From Thermoleophilia bacterium (lineage in GTDB: Bacteria > Actinomycetota > Thermoleophilia > Gaiellales > Gaiellaceae), in contig JACVRM010000013.1 of the NCBI GenBank assembly GCA_014534415.1, positions 1-23,772 of the forward strand: a stretch of DNA of 23,772 nt, given 5' to 3'. A model generated the notes under the pieces. The model made no database searches and had not been told where the DNA came from. It worked only from the letters and a program-made list of their open reading frames with translations. The position numbers and the translations under genes are program-made. Of the stretch, positions 6,834 through 13,784 are shown in pieces (position 1 is the first letter of the stretch; the number at the start of each line of letters is the position of its first letter).

Positions 6834-8167
6834 GCGCCGACCTCGGCGAGCACGTCGGCGAGCCGGTCGATTTCGGCGGGCGAGCGCTTCTCCGTCACGC
6901 AGACGAGCAGCGCGTCATCCAGGCCGGCGTAGTCACGCCCGAGCGCGTAGCCCGGGTGCACGCCGCGCTCGCGTGCCGCGGCGACGACCTCGCGGGCGGG
7001 CCGTCCGACGCGCACGACAAACTCCTTGAATGTTGTCCGGTCGGGAAACGAAAGCGGGAGGCCGAGCTGCTGCTTCGCATAGGCGGCGAGCGCCGTGCAG
7101 GTCTCCCCCAGCTCGCGCAGTCCCTGCGGCCCGAGCCAGGTGAGGTAGACGAGACCGCCCAGCGCCAGCAGCGTCTGGTTCGTGGTGATGTTCGACGTCG
7201 CCTTCTCGCGCCGGATGTGCTGCTCGCGCGTCTGCAGGGTCAGCACATAGCCGCGCCGGCCGTGGACGTCCGTCGTCTCGCCGACGATACGGCCGGGCAT
7301 GCGGCGAATGTAGTCCTCGCGCGCGGCGAGGAAGCCGTAGTGCGGGCCGCCGTAGGCGAGGGCGTTGCCGGCCGCCTGCCCCTCGCCGATCGCCAGCGCG
7401 CATCCGTAGTGCCCGGGCGCCTCGAGCACGCCGAGCGACACCGGGTCGACGTGCGCGACGGCCAGCGCGTCGTGCTCGTTCGCGGCCGCGGCGAGTTCCG
7501 GCGCGGGCTCGAGGCAGCCGAAGAAGTTCGGCTGCTGGAAGATCACGCAGGCCGCGTCCCGCGCGACCTGCCCGAGCTCGTTCGGGTCGGTCACGCCGTC
7601 GCGGTGCGGTACCTCCACGACCTCGAGCCCGAACCCAGGCGCGTACGTCTTCACGACCTGGCGCACCTGCGGATTCACCGCCTCGGCGACCACGACCTTC
7701 GCCCGGCCGGTCACGTGCTTCGCGACGTAGCAGGCATCGGCGGCCACGGTCGTCCCGTCGTAGCCGGACGCGTTCGACACCTGCATGCCGGTCAGCTCGC
7801 AGATAGCCGTCTGGTACTCGAAGATCGCCTGGAGAACGCCCTGGCTGACCTCCGGCTGGTAGGGCGTGTACGCGGTCAGGAACTCGCCGCGCGAGAGGAT
7901 CGCGTCGACCACGGCCGGCACGTAGTGGTCGTAGACGCCGGCGCCGAGGAACGACAGCTCCGCGCCCGTGTGCGTATTCCGCTCGGCGAGTCCGCGCAGG
8001 TGCGCGACGAGCTCCGGCTCGGAGAGAGCGCGCTCGAGGGCGAGAGGCCGCCGCATCCTCAGGCTCTCGGGCACATCTACGAAGAGCGCCTCGACGGAGC
8101 CGGCGCCGATGGCTCCGAGCATCTCGTCGCGGTCGGCCTCCGTCAGCGGCAGGTAGCGCGGCGTCAC
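6830..8167 (-). CDS. gcvPA: Glycine dehydrogenase (decarboxylating) subunit 1, P-protein N-terminal half
   Basis: 445 residues, the partner of GcvPB; it has the aminotransferase-like fold but not the PLP lysine. Typical sequences are the N-terminal RYLPLTEADRDEML, FLGAGVYDHYVP (about 73-84), AYTPYQPEVSQG, the ASGYDGTT loop, GGPHYGFLA and IRREKATSNITTNQ. It starts with GTG at 8167, overlapping the gcvH stop by 4 bp (GTGA). The split P-protein is the arrangement known in many Gram-positives, thermophiles and archaea; proteobacteria and many other actinobacteria have one long GcvP. Confidence 0.95.
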   Translation of the reverse strand: MTPRYLPLTEADRDEMLGAIGAGSVEALFVDVPESLRMRRPLALERALSEPELVAHLRGLAERNTHTGAELSFLGAGVYDHYVPAVVDAILSRGEFLTAYTPYQPEVSQGVLQAIFEYQTAICELTGMQVSNASGYDGTTVAADACYVAKHVTGRAKVVVAEAVNPQVRQVVKTYAPGFGLEVVEVPHRDGVTDPNELGQVARDAACVIFQQPNFFGCLEPAPELAAAANEHDALAVAHVDPVSLGVLEAPGHYGCALAIGEGQAAGNALAYGGPHYGFLAAREDYIRRMPGRIVGETTDVHGRRGYVLTLQTREQHIRREKATSNITTNQTLLALGGLVYLTWLGPQGLRELGETCTALAAYAKQQLGLPLSFPDRTTFKEFVVRVGRPAREVVAAARERGVHPGYALGRDYAGLDDALLVCVTEKRSPAEIDRLADVLAEVGA

Positions 8168-8559
8168 AGCCCGGCGAGCAGCTCTCGGTAGGCGCCTGCG
8201 TTGAGCAGGTCGCCGACCTCCTGGGGATTCGTCAGGCGGATCCGGATCAGCCAGCCGTCGCCGTACGGATCCTCGTTGACGGTCTCCGGTGCATCGACGA
8301 CCGCCCTGTTTACGGCGACGACGTCGCCCGACAACGGTGCGATCACGTCGGAGACGGCCTTCACGGACTCGACTTCACCGTACGACTGGTCCTTCGTGAC
8401 CGTCGCCCCCTCCTCCGGCGGCTCGAAGTGCACGAGCTCGCCCAGCGCGTCCTGCGCGTACCACGTGATACCGAGCGTCGCCTCGCCGCCTTCGACCCGG
8501 GCCCAGTCGTGCTCCGGGTGGTACTTGACGTCGTCGGGGTAGCTCTCCGTCGCGGCCAC
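8164..8559 (-). CDS. gcvH: Glycine cleavage system H protein (lipoyl carrier)
   Basis: 131-residue carrier that shuttles the aminomethyl group between the P and T proteins and is re-oxidised by the L-protein. The lipoylated lysine is K67 in GEVESVKAVSDV; the N-terminal YHPEHDWARVEGG and the C-terminal PYGDGWLIRIR are also family hallmarks. It starts with GTG at 8559, directly after the TGA of gcvT. A strong ribosome-binding site (GGAGGGAGGA) lies inside the last codons of gcvT, about 6 nt upstream of the GTG. Confidence 0.97.
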   Translation of the reverse strand: MAATESYPDDVKYHPEHDWARVEGGEATLGITWYAQDALGELVHFEPPEEGATVTKDQSYGEVESVKAVSDVIAPLSGDVVAVNRAVVDAPETVNEDPYGDGWLIRIRLTNPQEVGDLLNAGAYRELLAGL

Positions 8560-9612
8560 TCAGCTGTCCTCCCTCCGGTAGATCGGTTTGCGCACGACCC
8601 GCGCCCGACGTGAACGGCCGCGGACGTCGATCGTGACCGACGTGCCCTCCTGCGCGAGATTCGACGTGACGTAGCCCATACCGATGCCTCGCTCCAGCAT
8701 CGGCGAGTGGGATCCCGAGGTGACCTCGCCGCCCTCCACGATCGCCATGCCCTGGCGAGGGACGGCGCGCTCCTCCATGACGAACGGGACGAGACGGCGC
8801 TCCGGGCCCTCGGCACGGATGCGACGGATGACGTCCGCACCGGTGAAGTCCTTCTCGAGGGCGCAGGTCCAGCCGAGCCCAGCCGAGATCGGGTCGGTCT
8901 CCGGCCCGATGTCGTTGCCGTGCAGCGGGAAACAGACCTCCAGCCGAAGCGTGTCGCGCGCGCCGAGGCCGCACGGCACGGCGCCGCGCTCCAGCACGCG
9001 CTCCCAGAGGGCCGGCGCGTCATCCGCCTCGACGAGCAGCTCGACGCCCACCTCGCCGGTGTAGCCCGTCCGGTTGATCATGCAGGTGACCCCGTCGACC
9101 TCGCCCTCGCCGAAGCTGAACGGAGCTGCGGTGGGCAGCTCGAGCCGCGCCAGCGTGCGCGGCCCCTGCACGGCGAGCAGCGCGTATCCGTCGGAGATGT
9201 CGCGCACGTCCGAGCCCGCGATCTCGCGCTCGCTCAGCCACTCGAAGTCGCTCGCCGTGTTCGACGCGTTCACGATGAGCAGAAACCGGAAGCCGTCGAG
9301 CCGGTAGACGATCAGATCGTCGACGATGCCACCCCTCTCGTTCGTCAGCAGCGTGTATTGCGCCTCGCCGTCGCCGATCCGGTCGAGGTCGTTGGAGAGC
9401 AGGGACTGGAGCAACTCGTGGGCGCGCGGCCCCTCGACCTCGAGCTCGCCCATGTGCGAGACGTCGAAGACGCCGCAGTCCGTGCGCACGGCGCGGTGCT
9501 CGGCGACGACGCCCTCGTACTGCACGGGCATCTCCCAGCCGGCGAACGGCACCATGCGCGCCCCGGCGGCGAGGTGCTCCTCGTACAGCGGCGTCCGCCG
9601 AAGCGTCTGCAT
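8560..9612 (-). CDS. gcvT: Glycine cleavage system T protein (aminomethyltransferase)
   Basis: 350 residues. It releases ammonia from the GcvH-bound aminomethyl group and transfers the methylene to tetrahydrofolate. Visible family sequences are VPFAGWEMPVQY near the N-terminus, GVFDVSHMGE (about 47-56), GGIVDDLIVYR with the folate-contacting aspartate near 98, GYTGEVGVEL, DTLRLEVCFPLHG and the C-terminal GCV_T_C domain (GMGYVTS). It starts at ATG 9612 and is the first gene of the gcv operon, only 38 bp after ftsZ, so there is no room for a glycine riboswitch. No Shine-Dalgarno precedes it; TAGCAT (9627-9622) ends 9 nt before the ATG and may be the -10 of a nearly leaderless promoter. Confidence 0.97.
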   Translation of the reverse strand: MQTLRRTPLYEEHLAAGARMVPFAGWEMPVQYEGVVAEHRAVRTDCGVFDVSHMGELEVEGPRAHELLQSLLSNDLDRIGDGEAQYTLLTNERGGIVDDLIVYRLDGFRFLLIVNASNTASDFEWLSEREIAGSDVRDISDGYALLAVQGPRTLARLELPTAAPFSFGEGEVDGVTCMINRTGYTGEVGVELLVEADDAPALWERVLERGAVPCGLGARDTLRLEVCFPLHGNDIGPETDPISAGLGWTCALEKDFTGADVIRRIRAEGPERRLVPFVMEERAVPRQGMAIVEGGEVTSGSHSPMLERGIGMGYVTSNLAQEGTSVTIDVRGRSRRARVVRKPIYRREDS

Positions 9613-9625
9613 GCGGCGCGGATGC

Positions 9626-9653
9626 TAGCCCGCCCGCTTTCGCTGGCGGGCTA
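9626..9653 (-). terminator. Strong hairpin at the ftsZ stop codon, likely terminator
   Basis: A perfect 9-bp stem (TAGCCCGCC with GGCGGGCTA) closes a 10-nt loop whose centre, on the minus strand, can add two more pairs capped by a GAAA tetraloop. The first arm begins with the ftsZ TAG itself. No T-run follows, which is usual for hairpin terminators in high-GC actinobacteria. It separates the dcw cluster from gcvT and would also protect the ftsZ 3' end. Confidence 0.6.
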
Positions 9654-10733
9654 CGTGTCGTCGCGGAGGAACGACGGAATGTCGATCTCCTCCTGCGGCG
9701 CGCCGAACGGTTCGCCGATCGGCTCGCGGCGCGTCTCGACCGGCGCGGCCGTCGCGGCCGGGCGCCGCCGGCGGACGCGCGGGGCGCCGAAGCCCGTCGC
9801 GATCACCGTCACGCGCACCTCGTCGCCCGCCGACTCGTCGATCACGGCGCCGAAGATGACGTTCGCGTTCTGATCTGCAGCGCCGGTCACGACTTCGGCA
9901 GCCTCGTTCACCTCGAACAGGCCCATTTCCACCGGGCCGGTGATGTTGAGCAGCACGCCGGTCGCGCCCTCGATGGACGCCTCGAGCAGCGGCGAGGAGA
10001 CGGCCATGCGAGCCGCCTCAGCCGCACGGTTCTCACCGGACGCGACGCCGATGCCCATCAGCGCCGAGCCGGCGTCGCGCATGATCGTCCGCACGTCGGC
10101 GAAGTCGAGATTGACCAGGCCGGGCACCGTGATCAAGTCGGTGATGCCCTGGACGCCTTGGCGCAGGATGTCGTCCGCGATCCGGAACGCGTCGAGGATC
10201 GACGTCTGCTTCTCGACGACCTGGAGGAGGCGGTCGTTCTCGATGACGATCAGCGTGTCGACGCGCTCGGCGAGCTCCTGAATGCCCGTTTCGGCCTGGT
10301 CGGCCCGCCGCCGGCCCTCGAACGAGAACGGCCGCGTGACGACGCCGACGGTCAGCGCACCGATCTCGCGCGCGATCTCGGCGACGACCGGAGCACCGCC
10401 GGTGCCGGTTCCGCCGCCCTTTCCCGCAGTGACGAAGACCATGTCAGCGCCCTTCAGCGCCTCCTTCAGCTCGTCCCGGCTCTCGTGCGCCGAGGCGCGG
10501 CCGATCTCCGGATCGGCGCCGGCGCCCAGGCCGCGCGTGACCGCCGAGCCGATCTGGACTTTTACGTCGGCCTCGAGCATCAGGAGCGCCTGCGCGTCCG
10601 TGTTGACGGCGATGAACTCCACGCCGGCCAGCCCGGCCTCGACCATCCGGTTGACGGCGTTGGTGCCGCCGCCGCCGACGCCGACGACCTTGATCACGGC
10701 AAGGAAATCCCGGCTCTCGTCGCGCACGCTCAA
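9651..10733 (-). CDS. ftsZ: Cell division GTPase FtsZ
   Basis: Tubulin homologue that forms the Z-ring. 360 residues: the GTP-binding domain has VGGGGTNAVNRM (about 18-30), the tubulin signature GGGTGTG (106-112, preceded by GK where Met or Glu is more usual), and the T7 catalytic loop NLDFADVRTIM (208-218). It is followed by an Arg/Pro linker of about 30 residues and the conserved C-terminal peptide EEIDIPSFLR, the docking site for SepF/FtsW-type partners. The listed start is TTG (10733); GTG at 10727 is equally plausible. GAGGT lies 9 nt before the TTG and AGAGG about 10 nt before the GTG. It is the last gene of the dcw cluster, with its own promoter. Confidence 0.97.
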   Translation of the reverse strand: MSVRDESRDFLAVIKVVGVGGGGTNAVNRMVEAGLAGVEFIAVNTDAQALLMLEADVKVQIGSAVTRGLGAGADPEIGRASAHESRDELKEALKGADMVFVTAGKGGGTGTGGAPVVAEIAREIGALTVGVVTRPFSFEGRRRADQAETGIQELAERVDTLIVIENDRLLQVVEKQTSILDAFRIADDILRQGVQGITDLITVPGLVNLDFADVRTIMRDAGSALMGIGVASGENRAAEAARMAVSSPLLEASIEGATGVLLNITGPVEMGLFEVNEAAEVVTGAADQNANVIFGAVIDESAGDEVRVTVIATGFGAPRVRRRRPAATAAPVETRREPIGEPFGAPQEEIDIPSFLRDDT

Positions 10734-10742
10734 CGGTCCTCT

Positions 10743-10754
10743 ACCTCAACCTCA
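10743..10754 (-). repeat. ftsZ-proximal copy of the 12-bp direct repeat TGAGGTTGAGGT
   Basis: The same 12 bases occur on the minus strand at 10754-10743 and at 10847-10836, 93 bp apart. The copy listed here lies directly upstream of ftsZ and its end supplies the GAGGT that can act as ribosome-binding site. The other copy overlaps the ftsQ stop codon. Confidence 0.6.
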
Positions 10755-10769
10755 AGTTCAAATCGAGAC

Positions 10770-10786
10770 GCTCGCAGTCGGCGAGC
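10770..10786 (-). ncRNA. Hairpin at the predicted 5' end of the ftsZ transcript
   Basis: GCTCGC-CGACT-GCGAGC: a perfect 6-bp stem with a 5-nt loop. Its first base (10786, G) is the start point predicted from the TACGCT box, so the mRNA would begin with this stem-loop. It may protect the RNA 5' end. This is a structural element of the leader, not a separate RNA gene. Confidence 0.4.
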
Positions 10787-10792
10787 ATCGGG

Positions 10793-10821
10793 AGCGTATG
10801 CCCCGCGCGGGCGCCTGTCAA
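10793..10821 (-). promoter_or_regulatory. ftsZ promoter (TTGACA, 17 nt, TACGCT)
   Basis: Within the 111-bp gap between ftsQ and ftsZ, the minus strand has a perfect -35 TTGACA (10821-10816), a 17-nt spacer and TACGCT (10798-10793), which keeps the T1, A2 and T6 positions of the -10. The predicted start is G at 10786, about 52 nt before the ftsZ start codon. It would give ftsZ a supply independent of the upstream operon. Confidence 0.65.
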
Positions 10822-10830
10822 ACCGGCGGA

Positions 10831-10856
10831 CATAAACCTCAACCTCAGAGTTGAGG
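10831..10856 (-). terminator. Hairpin over the ftsQ stop codon, possible terminator or attenuator
   Basis: On the minus strand CCTCAAC (10856-10850), a 6-nt loop containing the ftsQ TGA, and GTTGAGG (10843-10837) form a perfect 7-bp stem, followed by TTTATG (10836-10831). This is a modest intrinsic-terminator shape. A second copy of the 3' arm sits next to the ftsZ ribosome-binding site and could compete for the same 5' arm. Confidence 0.4.
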
Positions 10857-11690
10857 GTTCCTGCCCGCGACCGGCCGCGACGGCACGGTCACGTCGAGGT
10901 AGCGAATCGTGGCGCGCTCGTGCTTCGCAAGGGCGCGGAGCAACCGGGCCGCGACGGCAAGCTTGAGGGCGACGTCGTTGGCTCGGCCGAGGCGCAGCTG
11001 TAATCCAGAGCGCAGCACGAACGTGACCTCGCCGGCCTCCGCGCGCACGGACCGCACGGCGGGCCGTAGCGCGCTGCGTGCCCTCCGCGCGTCGCCGAGA
11101 GCGCGCAGCGCCATGGTCACGCGGTCCGGAACGGCCGGGGCGCGACCGCTCGGAGCCTCGGCGCGGGCGACCCAGACGCGTGGCCAGCGGCGCGGAAACG
11201 GTCTGGCGAGCGGGCGCAGGACGGCGCCGTGCGCCGAGACAAACCAGGCGTGCCGGCCGCTCCTGAGCACCGCGACGGGGGGGTTGGGCCGGACGACGAT
11301 CCGCAGCGTGTTCGGAAACGCGCGATCGTACGTCACTCCGCGCACCTCCCGGAGGCGCGCGAGCCGCGCGCCGACCGCGTCGCCGTCGAGCGCTACGAGG
11401 CTCTGGCCAACCAGCGGAGCGAGCGCCGCGCGGACCTGCCGCTCGAGCGCGGGCGGCGCGCCCTGGACCTCGATCGTCCTGATCGCGAACATGGACGTTT
11501 GACGGGCGAGCGCGAAGGCGGCGATGCCTCCGACGAGCAGCGCGATCCCGGTCAGGATCGACCTCGTCGACGGAACGAGCCGGTCGAGCTCGATACGCGG
11601 CACTGCACCCCCCCGCAGGGGTACGACGGCCGCGCGGGCACGCGGGCGGGTCGGGCGCTCGTCCACGCGGCGTGTTTCGCCGCGGGCCAT
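10845..11690 (-). CDS. ftsQ: Cell division protein FtsQ (DivIB family)
   Basis: 281-residue bitopic membrane protein that links FtsL and the septal synthases to the Z-ring. A basic N-terminus (1-40) is followed by one membrane helix at about 45-62 (ILTGIALLVGGIAAFAL), a POTRA domain starting at about 68 (FAIRTIEVQGAPP, with the usual LARLREVRGVTYDRAFPNTLRIVV segment) and the FtsQ beta domain. The reading frame runs open much further upstream through murB in another frame, but the real start is the ATG at 11690: it lies 7 nt after the murB stop with AGGAG just ahead (TAGGAGCGGGATG). It is the penultimate gene of the dcw cluster; no ftsA follows. Confidence 0.9.
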   Translation of the reverse strand: MARGETRRVDERPTRPRARAAVVPLRGGAVPRIELDRLVPSTRSILTGIALLVGGIAAFALARQTSMFAIRTIEVQGAPPALERQVRAALAPLVGQSLVALDGDAVGARLARLREVRGVTYDRAFPNTLRIVVRPNPPVAVLRSGRHAWFVSAHGAVLRPLARPFPRRWPRVWVARAEAPSGRAPAVPDRVTMALRALGDARRARSALRPAVRSVRAEAGEVTFVLRSGLQLRLGRANDVALKLAVAARLLRALAKHERATIRYLDVTVPSRPVAGRNPQL

Positions 11691-11697
11691 CCCGCTC

Positions 11698-12597
11698 CTA
11701 CCGAGCCGGGACGCGGTTGCGAAGCGGGGGAAGCTCCAGCGCACCGAGGAACTCGACCTCGTGCTCGAGCTCGACGCCGAACTGCTCCAGCGCCCGGTGG
11801 CGCGCCTCGGCCATGAGGGCGATCGCATCCGCCGAGCGCGCGGCGCCGGCGCTCTCGATGAAGTTGGCGTGCCGCGGCGAGATTCGGACTCCGCCGACGC
11901 GGTAGCCACGCAGACCACAGGCCTCCAGCATTCGCCCGGCCGAGAGCCGGTGCTCTGGGTTCTTGAAGACGCTGCCGAACGTCCGCCTGTTCGTCGGCTG
12001 CGCCGCTTTGCGCCGCGCCTGCATGTCCGCCACTGTGGCCTTGATCTCGTCCACCGGCCGCGCGGCCAGGCGCAGCTCGGCGCGCGCGACCACTTGGCCG
12101 TGCCGCAGCTCAGAATGTCGATAGCGAAGGCCGAGCTCGCGCGGCGTCAGCCAGCCGGCGCCTTCGGCGGTGACGACGAGCGCCCGCTCCAGCACGGACG
12201 CGATGTCGCCGCCGTAGGCGCCGGCGTTCATCCAGACGCCGCCGCCGACGGTGCCGGGGATGGCGCACGCGAATTCGAGGCGCCCGAGCCCGGCGGCGCG
12301 AGCACGGTGGAGGCACACCGCCAGCGGCGTGCCCCCGCCGGCGACGAGCCGCTCGCCTGCGACGGCTGCCGACGCCAGCTCGCCGGCGAGCTTCACCACG
12401 AGCGCCTCGACGCCCTCGTCGGCCGCGAGGACGTTCGAGCCGAGCCCGACGACGGCTACGGGCACGCCTCGCTCGGCCGCCGAGCGCAGCGCGCTCTCCA
12501 GCTCGGCCAGCGTCCGTGGCTGTGCCAGCCAGCGCGCCGGGCCGCCCGTGCCGAGCGTCGTGTACCGCGCCAGCGGGACGTTCTCCTGGAGGTTCAT
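11698..12597 (-). CDS. murB: UDP-N-acetylenolpyruvoylglucosamine reductase
   Basis: FAD/NADPH enzyme that reduces UDP-GlcNAc-enolpyruvate to UDP-MurNAc in the cytoplasm. 299 residues from the ATG at 12597, which overlaps the murC stop by 4 bp (ATGA); the frame is open further upstream but that part is in murC. Features: LARYTTLGTGGPARW (FAD domain start), VGLGSNVLAADEG, IPGTVGGGVWMNAGAYGG, the catalytic-serine motif GSVFKNP, GLRGYRVGGVRISPRHANFI and the C-terminal acid in VELEHEVEFLG. It looks like a type II (short) MurB, as expected for Gram-positives. Confidence 0.95.
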   Translation of the reverse strand: MNLQENVPLARYTTLGTGGPARWLAQPRTLAELESALRSAAERGVPVAVVGLGSNVLAADEGVEALVVKLAGELASAAVAGERLVAGGGTPLAVCLHRARAAGLGRLEFACAIPGTVGGGVWMNAGAYGGDIASVLERALVVTAEGAGWLTPRELGLRYRHSELRHGQVVARAELRLAARPVDEIKATVADMQARRKAAQPTNRRTFGSVFKNPEHRLSAGRMLEACGLRGYRVGGVRISPRHANFIESAGAARSADAIALMAEARHRALEQFGVELEHEVEFLGALELPPLRNRVPAR

Positions 12598-13784
12598 GCG
12601 AGTTCGTCCAGCAGGAGCGTAACGGCCCGGTCCACGTCCCCGGCGCCGAGCGTGAGCACGACATCGCCTGCCCGTGCCCGCGCGGCCAGGAAGCGCGCGC
12701 CGTCGCAAACGTCCGGTGTCCACGCGACCGGCATCCCGGCACGCCGCTCCGCCAGCGCGTCGACGACGAGCTTCCCGGTCACGCCGTCGATCGCCCGCTC
12801 ACGCGCCGGGTACACCTCCGCGACGGCGACGACATCGGCGGCGCTCAACGCGTGCGCCAGCTCGCGCGCGACGTGCCGCGTGCGCGTGAAGAGGTGCGGC
12901 TGGAAGAGCACGAGCAGGCGGCCGGAGTGAGCCTCGCGGGCGCCTGCGAGGGCGGCGGCGACCTTCGCCGGGTTGTGCGCGTAGTCGTCGTAGACGGAGA
13001 CGCCGCGCGCTCGGCCGCGCTGCTCGAGCCGGCGGGCGACGCCGCGGAACGCGCTGACCGCGGGAACCGCGTGCTCGCGCGGGACACCCACGGCCTCGAG
13101 CGCGGCGAGCGCGCAGGCGGCGTTCAGCCGGTTGTGCGCGCCCGGCACGCCAAGCGGCACGTCGACGGGCTCGAGTGCCTCGCCCCGTACCACCGTGGGC
13201 ACGTGGCGCAGCCACTCGGCGAAGAGCGCCTCGACCTCCGCCCGCGAGGCGAACTCGCTGTGGTGGTCGAGGCCGACGTTCGTCACCACGGCGATACGCG
13301 GTCGCAGCGCGGCGATCGTCCGGTCCGACTCGTCGCCCTCGACCACGAGCCAACCGTCGCCGGCACCCGCGTTCCCACCGAGTTGCGGCACCTCGCCGCC
13401 GATCAGGAACGCGGGTCGGCGGCCAAGCTCCTGCAGCGCAAAGGCGATCATCGCAGCCGTCGTCGTCTTGCCGTGCGCGCCGGCGACGACGATCGCGTCG
13501 CGGAGCGCGACGAGCTCGGCGAGCAGCTGTGCGCGGCCGCGGCCGCGCACGCTCTCGCGGAAGGCACTCGAGACGACCACCTCCCAGCCGGCGGGCGGCG
13601 CCGGCGGCTCGGCCGAGATCTCCACAGCGATCCCCGCGTCGCGCACGTAGCGCAGGTACGGAGTCTCCGCCCGGTCCCACCCGCCGACCTCGGCACCCCA
13701 CGCGCGTGCCAGCACCGCGTAGCCGGACAGCCCGGCGCCGCCGATGCCCGCGAACCACATGCGGCGTCCGTCAAGCGGCGGCAA
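12594..13784 (-). CDS. murC: UDP-N-acetylmuramate-L-alanine ligase (compact)
   Basis: ATP-dependent ligase that adds L-alanine to UDP-MurNAc. Seen: the Rossmann start WFAGIGGAGLSGYA, the P-loop GAHGKTTT, EGDESD, TNVGLDHH, the PGAHNRLNA motif, DDYAHNP (the usual form is DDYxHHP), FQPHLFTRT and the C-terminal GAGDV. At 396 residues it is well short of the usual 450-490: the stretch after VVSSA and, more strikingly, the region between DHH and PGAHN (about 46 residues against roughly 95 in E. coli) are condensed, with no frameshift. The TTG start (13784) has AGGAG about 10 nt upstream and overlaps murG by 14 bp; ATG at 13760, without a clear ribosome-binding site, is the alternative. Confidence 0.93.
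   Translation of the reverse strand: MPPLDGRRMWFAGIGGAGLSGYAVLARAWGAEVGGWDRAETPYLRYVRDAGIAVEISAEPPAPPAGWEVVVSSAFRESVRGRGRAQLLAELVALRDAIVVAGAHGKTTTAAMIAFALQELGRRPAFLIGGEVPQLGGNAGAGDGWLVVEGDESDRTIAALRPRIAVVTNVGLDHHSEFASRAEVEALFAEWLRHVPTVVRGEALEPVDVPLGVPGAHNRLNAACALAALEAVGVPREHAVPAVSAFRGVARRLEQRGRARGVSVYDDYAHNPAKVAAALAGAREAHSGRLLVLFQPHLFTRTRHVARELAHALSAADVVAVAEVYPARERAIDGVTGKLVVDALAERRAGMPVAWTPDVCDGARFLAARARAGDVVLTLGAGDVDRAVTLLLDELA

Noticed and set aside
11691..11918. N-terminal extension of FtsQ by 76 residues
   Set aside because: It lies inside murB and is low-complexity Ser/Arg; ATG 11690 with AGGAG directly after the murB stop is the better start.
12598..12723. N-terminal extension of MurB by 42 residues
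   Set aside because: It overlaps the murC C-terminus; the family N-terminus (NLQENVPLARYTTLG) starts at the ATG overlapping the murC stop.
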